Below, one piece after another: positions 1 through 12,037 of a stretch of DNA of 64,000 bases. This DNA comes from Beverwykella pulmonaria (Eukaryota; Ascomycota; Dothideomycetes; Pleosporales; Melanommataceae): positions 1,080,348 to 1,144,347 of the forward strand of contig BCHH01000007.1 of assembly GCA_001599595.1 (NCBI GenBank), given 5' to 3'. The notes under the pieces were generated by a model. The model saw only the letters and a list, made by a program, of their open reading frames with translations, had not been told where the DNA came from and did not search any database. Position 1 is the stretch's first letter; each line of letters begins with the position of its first letter. The position numbers were made by a program, and so were the translations under genes.

Positions 1-381
1 GTAGTTCAAGATGGCACCCTCCTCCTTCCATCGCGGATAATCGTGCAGAGTCTGCAGGATGATGCTGTCCACATACACATTCTTGGTTGCCAATTGACGA
101 TCCAAATTGACGTCGTGATACTTGCTCAGATCGACGGTAATGTTCAGCGTTATTCCTGGGAAGCGGGTCTCGAATGCTGTCTTCACGGCATCTTGTTGGT
201 TCGTCTCATCGCCGCCATGCCACACGGTAACGATCCCTCCTTCTTTGAGCGCTGCCTCGTATATCTGATCGAGAGTCCGCGTTTCAACGACAGGCGGAGT
301 GTTGAAGCCGAGTTGAGGGGAGTAGGCCAATGCTGAGGATGCAGCAATGGCTGAAAGAGCGAGAGACTTTAGGACCGACAT
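1..381 (-). CDS. Secreted solute-binding-like protein, 5' part only
   Basis: The first 127 codons of a gene that runs off the left edge. The start ATG is at 381-379 and the frame stays open to base 1. Residues 1-19 form a clear signal peptide (MSVLKSLALSAIAASSALA), so the product enters the secretory pathway. The next part (TLDQIYEAALKEGG, then VTVWHGGDETNQQDAVKTAF and NVYVDSIILQTLHDYPRW) has the layout of the type-II periplasmic-binding fold seen in fungal proteins annotated as ABC-type iron or spermidine binding-like. In bacteria such proteins pass ligand to an ABC permease. Fungi have no such permease, so here the role is unknown, perhaps extracellular metal or small-molecule binding. No intron is seen in the visible part. 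The family call rests on the N-terminal pattern only, because the C-terminal lobe is missing. Confidence 0.6.
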   Translation of the reverse strand, partial: MSVLKSLALSAIAASSALAYSPQLGFNTPPVVETRTLDQIYEAALKEGGIVTVWHGGDETNQQDAVKTAFETRFPGITLNITVDLSKYHDVNLDRQLATKNVYVDSIILQTLHDYPRWKEEGAILNY

Positions 382-2503
382 ACTGAAGGAGTCAAGGTAC
401 CAAGGATGATCCAATGAAGGCGGTGGATGGGAATTTGGCAGGACAGGACGGCCTTGAATATATATTTTTTTGCATCTCTTTAAACCTGGGCGGCTCTGTG
501 CAAAACATTGTTAGTAATTCCATAGAAATAGGTGAGAAAGCGCGCTGCTCGCCCATCGGCCCGACACATTGGAACATGCCCCTTTTTCACTTCGGAAGAC
601 GTCAATTTGTCATTTGTAGGAGGGTTTTGTGCTTTGTGAACGAAATGTGATGGTCCTCGCGCAAAATAGATGCCCCTATCGGACCGACTGAAAATGAGCG
701 GAATAGATATTTTGTAAGCGGATGGCAAGGCGCAGATATTCCGCGCTTAGAAACAGAAGAACTATCACGCCAGTGCAGATACGTACCCCTACCACAAGCT
801 GGTATGCCCTTTCCCTTATCGTCGCTTCCAAGCAAATATTTCAGGGATAATGTGGATGTCCCATCTGCAAGTAAATGAGAACATAAACGAGGATGAATCC
901 TTTGCCGTTATGTTGGTTCTCTTCTGTTGTCCTAATTAACCAATTCCAACAGCCATGGAATGCTCTCAAACGTGGCTATGGATAATGCTCTCTCGCCAAG
1001 TGGAGAATTGTGCTTATGTCGATACATACGTATATTGGAAATAGGTCTCCTGCGTCCCACGGACTCGAAAACAGGACAAAGTGTCGTGATCCTTTCGATT
1101 CACCGGTCCCAGAAGCAGGGGCAGAACCTACTTCAAGGCACCAGATATCGCTTCACGTCTTGGTGGGGAGATACAACTTGCACCGACTTTCGCATGGCCA
1201 TCCGCTAACCACTATCACTCATCTTCTTTCTCCGGACTGTCGAGCATGTTCCACGCGGGAAGCCTCCAAATCTCGGGAGACTATATCCAACTTCTACTCA
1301 GGCCCAGCTCTCCCAACTCCCCATAACCTCTCAAAGACTCCGTACCTCTGGGCCTCGATGGCGGCGTCATCTGGTGGGCGAGTACACGGACAGCAGGGGT
1401 ATTCAGCGTTTTCAGAGAGCAAGACGGCGATGGTGGAAGGGATGGTACGGATATTTAGAGAGGTCGAGAATACTGCGAGCTTCCAAGAGCGAGAACGATC
1501 GACTTAACTCGGCTCACTCGGCTCGATTGAGATAGTTGGAATGCCGTCGACGGCGGAACTATCTTGCGAGGAGTACAAACAGTTGAAAAACTCCGATGGA
1601 AGGATATAAAAAGCGTGTTGGATTGCATTGCGCGAGTTGTGAGGGCGCAAATCGAGTCAAGATGTGGAAACCAAAGTGACGGTGGTGTTGCGCACGCCAC
1701 ACTTACAGTACCGGTAAGCGACTACTCAGAGCTGTGGAGGTGCGATCACTCAAGCATTATAACCAATCATCGAACAGCCGGTCTCGTTCCATTCAAATAT
1801 GTCTTCTGCCAAGCGTCCTCAAATCAGAGATATACGTTCATGCTTTAGACGGCTCACAATTGGATGCTTTTAGCAGTGTGTACCCTCCGAAATGTGCTCC
1901 ACATCTCACCGGTGTAACTTGTACCCCTCATCCTAATGCGTCCTATTTAACTTTTACCTCCTTGATGTTTGAACTTAACTTTGCGGCATTTTTTTGTTTT
2001 CTCCGAGTAGCTCATTTTGGCTATGTTGGGTAACACAGAAGACAAAGATTTGCATTTCAGGGGTGTTTGACACCGTTTGCTTCTGTTACGATGAGTGGAA
2101 GCAGTCAATCGTCTGATGGGTAAATGTTTATATGAGGAGTGTGAAAGCCGTGACGAGCTGACTGCTCGCACCATGACTATGGAGGGGAGCTAGCTGGAAT
2201 AGGACATATGGGAGGACACGTGCGACACGTGACAGCTTCGACCGTGAAATTTACTACAACGCATCTTCATTATCTCTGAAATTATGCCATTCACAGCAAA
2301 AGCGGTAGATCTACTCTTTTGTATGACGTTGTTTCTGGAATATTCTAGCTGTCGTTTTGCAGTCCTTTAACACTCTGCCTCCACACGATTCTACCACTCC
2401 AGCGCACACCGTCCAACCTATAAACCGGAATGTCGAGGCGATTATAGGCTGCATCGATTAGGGTGGCTTTTTTGAGAGAGAATTTCGGAGATGCTTGATA
2501 GTC
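382..2503. other. Gene-poor stretch, no supported gene
   Basis: This is the upstream side of the gene at the left edge and then about 2 kb without a convincing coding region. Open frames exist on both strands (for example 1010-1507 on the plus strand) but show no start context, no domain, no signal peptide and no consistent fungal codon pattern. I see no RNA gene. Confidence 0.5.
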
Positions 2504-2652
2504 TCAGCCTCGGCGACACCACTTTTCATGAGCCGCACTTGGTAACTTGTTTGGTGTTCAGCCTTGCTGACACCATTTTTCATGAGCCGCACTTGGTAAC
2601 TTGGTGTTCAGCCTTGGTGCCACCATCTTTCTAGCCGCATTTCGTGATTTGA
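2504..2652. repeat. Tandem repeat, about 50-54 bp unit, about 2.9 copies
   Basis: Three consecutive copies begin at 2504, 2558 and 2608. Each starts with TCAGCCT and contains a GACACCA/GCCACCA segment, and the first two share CATGAGCCGCACTTGGTAAC. The first unit has an extra TTTG insertion and the third is shortened and diverged (TAGCCGCATTTCGTG). No coding frame runs through all three copies. Confidence 0.8.
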
Positions 2653-4112
2653 GGCTCTCCTGGGGTGGTTCTTTGCACGGATCATTAATTTAGGCGAGGA
2701 TCCGGATGCCTCAAGCAAGAGTTGTCTAGGAAGTCTGCCACAAGAGCAGCCCGTTTTGAAGAGATGGACTAGTAAGTCTCCCAATTGGTCAAAAATACTG
2801 GCTGATTAAGGAGTCAGTTATTGTAAAATTTATTGCAGGATCACTATGCTATGAGAATGTGCTCGGTAAATAAATGCTCTTACCTTTAGTACTAGTCTAT
2901 AGGCCCTAATTATGCCTGACAAATAACATACCTTTCCCCTCGACATCATTATACTGTATGAGTGGCCAGCATAACAGAATGCCATGCTTGACAGACGTAT
3001 CATGGTCCTTGGTCAATATGTGCCCCCTTTTATATAACGCGCCCAGTAAGCCAGATTATTCTAGATCGCCGTGTGTATCTACGTACCGCATCCACAGACG
3101 TAGGGTGGCATGCCGACGGCGACACTGCTATTACTGTCATCATCGACACGAGCAGCCTTGTCTTTACTGGCCTTCAGGTCTATTTCAGCTGGCAGAGCTT
3201 TCGTGATCTCAAGAACCGTTCGCATTGAGGTTCGTTCTTTACAAACGGATACATGTACCTGTAAGCGGGATGGTTGGGAGGGTATATGATGGTGTATTAT
3301 GTGCGTATTTTGTAGGTTCTATTCTGCATGATGTAGGTAACGTACAGCTGATATATAATGCAGTGGACTGATTAGCCGTGGTATATCCATGTGACTGGTA
3401 GTGGTGTCCTGGACCTACAGAACTGGCTGCTAACATTGAGCCTGGGAGATGGAGAGCCTACCCACTGGTCCTTGCCAACTGAGGTGGAGTGATTGTAGTA
3501 CATGGCTTGTAAAGGTTGGAGTTAAGACCCTAAGCTGGAAGTGCTAGATGTTTTATTTAACATTCTACTCTTCATTGAGCTATGTCTTCTTTTCTTCCAT
3601 CGCAGTGAAGTGGTCTATGAACCAAACAAATATTTTATCTATCATCTCCTACGAACAATACTTAGGCCTACAAACTAGACGCTACGTCAATCTTAAGGCT
3701 TATATGACTATAGGCTATTCTCCAAGAAACGTCATTTCAATTCAGAGCAGGTACATTCATACCAATGGACATCTGAACTCGATATTTCCTGGCCGACTTA
3801 ACATCTTGCTGCCAATTCTTGTCGGCGGGAATATTTCTTCCTCTTCCTCTATTATTTGGTAGGCTAGTCTGAACTACATGTATTACTCGTAACCCTGGGG
3901 CCCCATCCCAAAATCACTGGAAATCTTCAAACAACTTATGTGCGGCACGCATCTGCTTTCTCGCGATATATATATATCTACCCGCCTTAGTTAAGCTGAC
4001 TGGTACAGGAAGGGAGCTTGAAGAGGAACATTGGAGAGAAAGTCAGCGCAGCAAGGGTAGGCGGTAATTATTCTCCAGAGCTATTCGAATGCAAAAAGAC
4101 ACTATCACAAAG
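2653..4112. other. Gene-poor stretch between repeats
   Basis: No complete gene is seen here. The one segment of note is 3106-3228, which can be read on the plus strand as W-H-A-D-G-D-T followed by a hydrophobic stretch and FTGLQVYFSWQSFRDLKN, then a stop. It resembles the small reading frame ending at 4878 (see there). A short AT run lies near 3967-3978. Nothing else is supported. Confidence 0.4.
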
Positions 4113-4307
4113 TAAGCTGTACATCGCCTAAACCTTTTGGGAGAAAAGGTCGTGGCCTGCTTCCAAGGTTGTCAGGGATGCGACATTCTTATCAGGTAAG
4201 TTCACCTGTTTCGCCTTGTTCAGATCGTCGTAAAGTAGTCTGTGCATTACCTAAAAATCCTGGGAGAGAAGGCCATGGTCTGCTTCCGAGGCTGTCAGGG
4301 TTGCAAC
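4113..4307. repeat. Diverged direct repeat, two copies of about 70 bp
   Basis: Two copies, about 4113-4185 and 4236-4307, lie in the same orientation about 123 bp apart. Both contain CCTAAA, then GGGAGA and AAGG, then TGGyCTGCTTCC and a GTCAGGG block ending in GC[GA]ACA. By eye most differences are C/T or G/A transitions, which is what repeat-induced point mutation or simple neutral decay would leave. Confidence 0.7.
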
Positions 4308-4424
4308 ACGAGATCAGATCGTGATTCTTGATGCCGCAGATAATTTTAACGCTAACAATCCCATTAATCTGACTGGTGCCACCTTCACACCGCTACGCAG
4401 TTGCCTTCTAGAAAGACACATTCT

Positions 4425-4493
4425 ACGGACCGATACTACAATACGGACCGATACTACAATGCTGACCGATAATACAATGCTGACCGCCAACAT
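4425..4493. repeat. 18-bp minisatellite, about 3.8 copies
   Basis: The 18-bp unit ACGGACCGATACTACAAT occurs twice exactly (4425-4442 and 4443-4460). It is followed by GCTGACCGATAATACAAT and then a partial copy, GCTGACCGCCAACAT. A plus-strand frame from 4321 crosses it and would read an RTDTT/LTDNT repeat, but there is no other sign that this is translated. Confidence 0.8.
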
Positions 4494-4713
4494 GGTTGTC
4501 TAGTGCACAATATTTTGCTCGTGGCATTGTCCATGTACTTGTTGCAATCGACTTTCACACAATCCTATCATTCCAACACCAACCCACTGTCTTCTCAGTC
4601 CCTGTTACAGTTCACCTAAGTCGATTCGTATAAACAGATCATTGAACTGGAGGCCTATCGAGCTGCCCCAACTTCCACGCAAGACTTAGTCTTCTATCCA
4701 CTAGCGCCCCAGC

Positions 4714-4878
4714 ATGCTCTGCCCCAACACCACTACACTTATCCCAGATCGTACAAAATGGCAGGCTGACGGCGATACACTACTTGTCATCTTTTTCGGT
4801 ACCATTGGCGTCTTTCTTGGTGGTCTCCAGGTCCTTTTCAGCTGGCGGGGTACCAGAGCTCTCCAAGCCCTTAGATGA
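4714..4878 (+). CDS. Possible 54-aa single-pass membrane peptide
   Basis: A 54-codon frame begins at ATG 4714. It reads a short polar N-terminus (LCPNTTTLIPDRTKWQADGD), one hydrophobic segment (TLLVIFFGTIGVFLGGLQVL) and a basic tail FSWRGTRALQALR before TGA at 4876-4878. The tail and the W-x-A-D-G-D-T entry are matched by a second segment at 3106-3228, with GLQVxFSW identical in spacing. Conservation of protein sequence between two otherwise diverged copies suggests a real small membrane protein, or the last exon of a longer one, that was duplicated. I do not recognise the family. It may equally be a remnant; no promoter or intron evidence separates these. Confidence 0.35.
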   Translation: MLCPNTTTLIPDRTKWQADGDTLLVIFFGTIGVFLGGLQVLFSWRGTRALQALR

Positions 4879-5473
4879 GGTACATTTTATTCTCTATGAC
4901 TCACACTTAGGGGGAACTGACAGGAGATTCAGGAGGGAGACATGTCCTATGGCGTTGTTGAATGTACTAAGAGAGGTAAATGGTTTTGATGTTGACTGGT
5001 AAGGGTGACACTAGAGTCTCACCCTCAAGAAAAGTTTGTTGAATGCATTCTTTTAATTCTCGGAGTCTGATGAACGAACTCTGTCCCTGTTGTAGCTCCT
5101 CGAGTCCGTTAGCACTAATATTTGACTAAGGATTGTCCGACATACCTCTCTACCTTCCTCCGCACCGACTAAACCTTCCCCTCCGTATCTATTCACATAC
5201 CCACATCTCATGAACACCCTCGCTCATACACTAATGAACAACCAATCACTACCCACGTCAAACCCGCTTTAACACCAAGCAACGAGCAAAGAATGGGGCC
5301 AAACGAGTGCATTAGTGAGAACCTGACCCCTTATATATTTATATTTTATCCCATTCATAGCCCTATATACAGTCTTAACCACAATAGCTCACCATACTCC
5401 CGCCCTATTCACAAGTTCCCTACGCCCCCCTCTTCTCGCATCTCAAGCCACTTCGAACCTCCAGTATTATCGC
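4879..5473. other. Gene-free stretch
   Basis: Non-coding as far as I can see. It is the 3' flank of the repeat precursor gene that ends at 5474 on the minus strand. The part 5150-5460 is pyrimidine-rich on the plus strand. Confidence 0.5.
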
Positions 5474-6185
5474 TTAGTTAGAAAGCGTGGCCTCGATGGC
5501 ATCCGCATCCTCAGGGTTGTTCGCCCTCAGCGCGTCCAAGATGGCGGTCATATCATCTGCGCCAGCAGCTTGTGCACGCTTTGCCATCTGCGCCTCAGCC
5601 GCATCCGCATCCGCTGGGTTGTTGGCCCTCAGAGCATCCAAGATAGCGGTAACATCATCACCGCCTTGGACCTGACGCTTGGTCATCTGCGCCTCAGCAG
5701 CGTCCGCATCCTCGGGGTTGTTGGCCCTGAGTGCGTCGAGAATGGCAGTCACATCGTCACCGCCCTGGGTTTGACGCTTGGTCATTTGCGCCTCGGCGGC
5801 ATCCGCATCCGCTGGGTTGTTGGCTCTCAGAGCGTCCAGGATGGCAGTGACATCGTCACCACCCTGGGTCTGGCGCTTGTTCACGCTGGTGCGGGCCGCA
5901 GCCGCATCGTCAGGGTTGTTGGCAGCAAGGGCCGCGAGGATGCTGTCGACATCATCTTGAGGAGCGGCAGACCGGATCTTGACTTTCATGGCCGCGGCCG
6001 CGGCAGCAGCGTCCTCGGGGTTGTTGGCGCTCAGGGCCTCGAGGATAGAGGCGACATCGTCTTGGGGATCGCGCTTCTCTGTGTTTATGTTAGACACCGG
6101 ATTTGTGTCTTGAACTGATAGACTTGCCCGCAGCGAAGACAGCACCCGAGAAAGCCGCAACGGCCACGATGGAAGTGAATCTCAT
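5474..6185 (-). CDS. Secreted Kex2-type repeat precursor (six repeats)
   Basis: A 220-aa secreted precursor in two exons, 6185-6128 and 6078-5474. Residues 1-19 (MRFTSIVAVAAFSGAVFAA) are a signal peptide. The rest is six imperfect repeats of 33-35 residues with the core DD[VM]xx-IL-x-AL-x-ANNP-x-DA, the DD pairs lying at 26, 61, 94, 127, 160 and 194. Lys-Arg pairs at 21-22, 87-88, 120-121, 153-154 and 186-187 precede repeats 1 and 3-6, so Kex2-type cleavage would free four peptides of about 31-33 residues and one double-repeat peptide. Repeats 1 and 2 are joined by KVKIR instead of KR. The peptides have no Cys, Trp, Tyr or Phe and look helical, acidic and alanine-rich. The 49-nt intron has a GC donor (GCAAGT), a CTAAC branch site and a CACAG acceptor; it joins the signal peptide to E-K-R in frame. 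Function unknown: candidate peptide hormone, effector or RiPP-like precursor. No UstY-like modifying gene lies nearby. Confidence 0.8.
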
Positions 6186-7793
6186 ATTGACTGATTATGA
6201 AGGTCGGAAAAGATTGGAAGGAAAATATGTATTAGTATATGAACAAGAAGTAGTGAACGTGACCTGCACAGGAATTAAAACTTTAATATGGAATGGAATG
6301 AAATGAAATGGACAGAGAACTTGGTTCGCTGGACAAGAAGCCGAAATATATAGCACAAACACCGGGAGGCAATTTTGGAACTGGCGATTAGAATCTGATT
6401 TGGAAAGCTGTGTCAAGTCCCCTTCAAGTTTCACGGAACATCTACAGCCGTGCAGCATCATCGACATCCGAGGGGAAAACGCGAATGCACAACTCCCGTG
6501 AGAAACATGGAATCCTAGGACTCTAGGTTCTTGTTATCCTCTTTCGGTATATTGTTTCGGATCGCTGCGCGGCGATTCATGATTTGAGGTGATCCTGAAA
6601 CATCGTGGAAACACCTTCTCGATCAAGTTCCAGCAACCCCGAGTGGCTCGATGATATGTGCTTGCTTAATCCTAGAATCGAGTAAAGGTGATTGGCAAGC
6701 CTCTGTGCCGAGGTACCACTGCCAGACAGTGCTCGCTCCAGAGATGAGGCTGTCGTGCCGGGTCGCGATCCCGCCACGAAGCTTGTTATGCTTCACGATG
6801 TATGGTATCATGTAGATCTAATATTGGCAAAGGCTTGTCTCGGGGGTGTTGATATATCCTCTTGTGATCGCCTCGTACATTAGTAGTATTGCCGCGATGG
6901 GCTGATGCAGTCGGCAGAGGCTCTCAGGAATTGGTAGACGGGAGGAACGCAGGCTGTGAGCAGTCTAAAACTAGCCACTGGAAATGTATCAGCCGGCTGT
7001 ACTAATGTGCGACGTGGGAGGCTTACAATGGCTTTGCTCACGAAGCGGAGGGCGTAGTTGCGGGACTGGCCTTTGAGAGGAGCGTTCGACTCGGACGCAA
7101 CGCCCTTTTGCAGGGCTGTATGGTGAGTGATCAATGACCATGTCTCAAGCTGATAGACTGATGAATGGCCGCTCGAGTCGTCTTATGGTAGGCTTTTCCG
7201 AGAGCTTCGCATTGTGAAGAACATGCACGCAGTCACCGAAGAAGCTTCCCCAAAGTGCCAATGGCCTTTTCGTGGGCCCAAATAATGACCATAGGAAAGA
7301 GCCAACGGCTTTATGTGCAATTGAGATAGAGTGATGGCCTTCCCAGGCATGGTGTGGCATGGGAGGCTCCCAACGGTGTCGAGGCCGACAGATGAGGTTG
7401 GACACAGAATAGCTTGGCATCGTAGCTGTTACATCAAAGAGAGCTCCAACGCCAATTCTGGGCGGAAGCCATCGGATTGCGACTGCAAAGCTTCGGGGTT
7501 GATTCAATTCATGCAATTGAGTCAATTGACCTCTTTACGGGTCGTAGGCATACATCACGGCAAAGCAAAGGACTCCCGCAGTTGGACCTCGGATCGGAAA
7601 TCAGATTAAGAGCAGTGAAGTGGGATCTTGCTCTTCAGATTGCTGATCTAAAGTACATGTTTTACACAATCTGACCGGCCACTAGACTAAGGAAAGAGGA
7701 GTCGTCCTGTATGCACACACCCATCCGCCGAATTTTCCACCCTGAGACCCGACCCGGAGACCCGAGAGCAGAGTGCCCCATGCAATAGTGCAT
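6186..7793. other. Gene-free stretch, 1.6 kb
   Basis: This is the promoter side of the repeat precursor (minus strand start 6185) and the 3' flank of ATP9. Frames of 60-126 codons exist (for example 7145-7525 and 6880-7134, minus strand) but I recognise no domain, signal peptide or splice structure in them. No tRNA or other RNA gene was found. Confidence 0.45.
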
Positions 7794-9388
<1,595 letters not shown>

Positions 9389-10029
9389 ATGCATTCCTTC
9401 ATCGTCGCGGCGATCGCCTTATTTAAAGGTCTCTTTTCTGATGTTACCATTTCGGTACCAAATCCTGACCTGCGCACCAGCCATACCGCCCAGGCTGCCT
9501 TATCTTCTTTACTAGGACACAGCAACGCTCTCAACAGTGGGACCATCTACAACAACTTCTACGGCCACTGCAAAATCAACCACTTTATCGCTAGTTCCGG
9601 ACACGCCACCACCGACGGCGACGTCGTGTACAGCACTTTAGTGGACCTTGAGTGCACACAAGTAGCCGTCGAAACCGCCCATGCCGCTCGAGCTTTCTCC
9701 GGTGAAAATGCCTGGCCAGATTCAACTGTCAAGTATAGGTACATCTCTGACGATGCAGAGCAGCAGCTCAAATACCGGGTTAACATCGCAACCACTTATT
9801 GGTGATACAGAGCCCCTATCTCAAATTCGAGCGGGTGAAGAACGGAGCCAATGATGTCAGCCACATGGTCACTATCAGCACGATAGAATACGCAGGATGT
9901 TGGAGTACCGTCAGGTCCATGTCTGCCAACGATGAACTGATCATGAATCTTCAGCCAGGCTGCACACAAACAAATACTGCGTGGCTGACTATGCAAGGCA
10001 CATTTGTATGCGTCAGCGGAAGTAGGTGA
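9389..10029 (+). pseudogene. Small secreted-type protein with a broken frame
   Basis: From ATG 9389 a frame runs to TGA at 9803-9805, and a second frame takes over at once and runs to TGA at 10027-10029. The first part starts with a possible signal sequence (MHSFIVAAIAL) and contains TIYNNFYGHCKI and DLECTQVAVETAHAARAF. The second contains VIQSPYLKFERVKN, EYAGCWSTVR and LQPGCTQTNTAWLTMQG. Read with one frame change near 9800, the two give a continuous polar, Ser/Thr- and Cys-containing chain without further stops, so I think they are one gene. A short intron there is possible, since GTGATA follows TTG at 9799, but I find no good branch site. No family recognised. Alternatives: a frameshifted pseudogene, an unmodelled intron, or a sequencing error. 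Confidence 0.4.
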
Positions 10030-10211
10030 GCATTGCAGAAGACAATGTATCCACGTCAACTCCCAACATCTTCAGCTAACTGCCATGTGCATTACATCAT
10101 ACCTCTCAAGTCTCCGACTCTGGGTTCTGGCAACCTCTCACCTTCAACACAAGACCTATTTTAAAATAGCAGTTCCCCTATCTTCCTATATCCGAACTTC
10201 CCAACCCCCCT

Positions 10212-12037
10212 TCACTCCACCTTCAACTCCGTAACCGTTCCCGCAGGCGGAACCTGCTCCAACACCCTAACCAACGGATCCAAAATCTTGCATCTCCCTC
10301 TCTCCCCCTCATCTAAATCCTCCATACTTGTCGCATTAGTTACAAATCTAATCCTCCTCCCCGCTCCCCATGTCTCCCAATTCACATCCTTTCCCTCTCC
10401 CTTAAATCCCTTCCTCCCAGACTTATTTGGGTCTAAACTATTCACAAAATTAATCCAGTACCGACTTACCACGCTCGTAATCCCCTCGTTAATGCCCCCT
10501 GGAAGATACGACTTCGGCGGATTCCCATCCGTATTATTAGGCCCCCAAACCGCATTCAACTCAACGGTATGATACGCGCCCTTGCCTTTTGCTTCGTCTC
10601 CTGGGTCGCGGACGGCGTATCTGTAGTTCCAAGTCGGGACGCCGTCTTTCACCAACAAATCCTGATACTTCTTTGTCGTACAGTGAAACACTATCTCTCC
10701 CGCGGCGTTCGCAGCGTTCCTCCACAGCGGGCCGGCGTTGGGGAACACGGGCTCAGATTTATTCGTGATGTATATGTCGTCGAGGACAGCGAGGGAGGAA
10801 GAAGACAGAGAAGGAGCGAGGTTTTGGAGGGCGGCATTGAATTGGGCGACTGTTGAGAGGGATTGCAGGGATTCTTGCGTCGTACCTTCGTTGGCGCAGG
10901 TTCCGAAGATGGTGGGAATTTTGAGGTATGCGCCCGTTTCGAAGGCGTTGAAGGGTGTGATGGGGATTAGGTCCGTTTCGATGTGCGGGTTGAAAGAACA
11001 GGTCGCTGTTTGCAGGGCTGTGCTGTTGAGGGAGCGGAGACAGGCGAGGGTAGAGTTTTGAGGTGGGTTCGTGCAACCGGTTGTTGAGACGAGACAGTCG
11101 TAGCCGGTTTGTGCTTGGGCAAGTGTACGCAGGTTGACTTGGTATGTGGACTCGATGATAGCGCCCATGAATAGATTGGCGTGCCTCATCGCAGGGGAGG
11201 TGATGAGTAGGACGACGGCAGCTGCACCTGCTGAGTCGCCGTCGATAATGACGTGGGAGGGATTGCCGCCGAACTACAGTTCTGGTAAGCACTCGATTTC
11301 GACAAATCCCCCCTTCATATTTCAGGATGACAAAAGAGGACCTACAAGGGCAATACTGTTCCTAACCCACTCCAACCCCAATATCACATCCCTCAGCCCG
11401 GCATTCCCTTTCCCCACTGCATCACTAACCTCCTTCCCCCAGAGAAACCCATACGGACCAACGCGATAATTGACACTAACAACCACCATATTACCTTCTC
11501 TTGCCAGATCTGAGCCATTGAAGTTCGCGTTAGAATTACTGTTAAACCCGCCGCCCTGGATGAAGTAGAGGACTGGTAGATTGGAGTGGGGGGTGGCGTT
11601 TGAAGGCGCGAAGACGTTGATGTAGAGACAGTCTTCTGAGACGGTGAAGCGTGTGCTGGGCTTGTTTGTCCAGTCGGTTGGGGATTGGGCCATGCATATG
11701 GGGCCGAACTAATCGAGGTCATTAGAAGATCATCTTTTGCATCTACATCCTTATACTTGTTTGATTGGATGCAATGTAGTGACATCACCCATGGACTCAC
11801 CCTCGACGCGTCCAACACCCCCTCCGTTGCCAATGGTTTCTCTGTCGCCGCGAATCTCAATTCCCCAATTGGAGGTGCTGCATATCGCATACCTAGCCAC
11901 TGCGTTGTTCCATCGCCCACAATTCGACCACGGTATCTTGAGTATCCTAGATCTACGACTGGCTCGACAGACAAAGCAGGTTCAACGTACGCGAGAGCAA
12001 GCACAGCAAGAGCGTTGAGTTGAGTGGCGAGTCTCAT
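10212..12037 (-). CDS. Secreted type-B carboxylesterase/lipase
   Basis: A 553-aa alpha/beta hydrolase in exons 12037-11801, 11708-11346 and 11273-10212; the introns of 92 and 72 nt have GTGAGT and GTAGGT donors, and all junctions are in phase 0. Residues 1-23 (MRLATQLNALAVLALAYVEP and on) are a signal peptide. The family signature EDCLYINV is at 104-111 and the oxyanion motif GGGF at 131-134. The nucleophile Ser214 sits in GDSAG rather than the more usual GESAG; Glu329 (CANEGTT) and His435 (GAYHTVEL) complete the triad. Such enzymes hydrolyse carboxylic esters outside the cell. The substrate cannot be told from sequence. The length is normal for the family, and the ATG at 12037 is the one directly before the signal peptide. 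Confidence 0.9.

Noticed and set aside
1010..1507. 165-codon plus-strand frame
   Set aside because: No domain, no signal peptide, no conserved-looking stretch; the other frames of the region look equally likely.
5570..6118. Long plus-strand frame with repeats of LGHLRL and IRWVVG type
   Set aside because: It lies antisense to the Kex2-type repeat gene; its repeats are a mirror of the real ones, and it has no signal peptide or splice logic.
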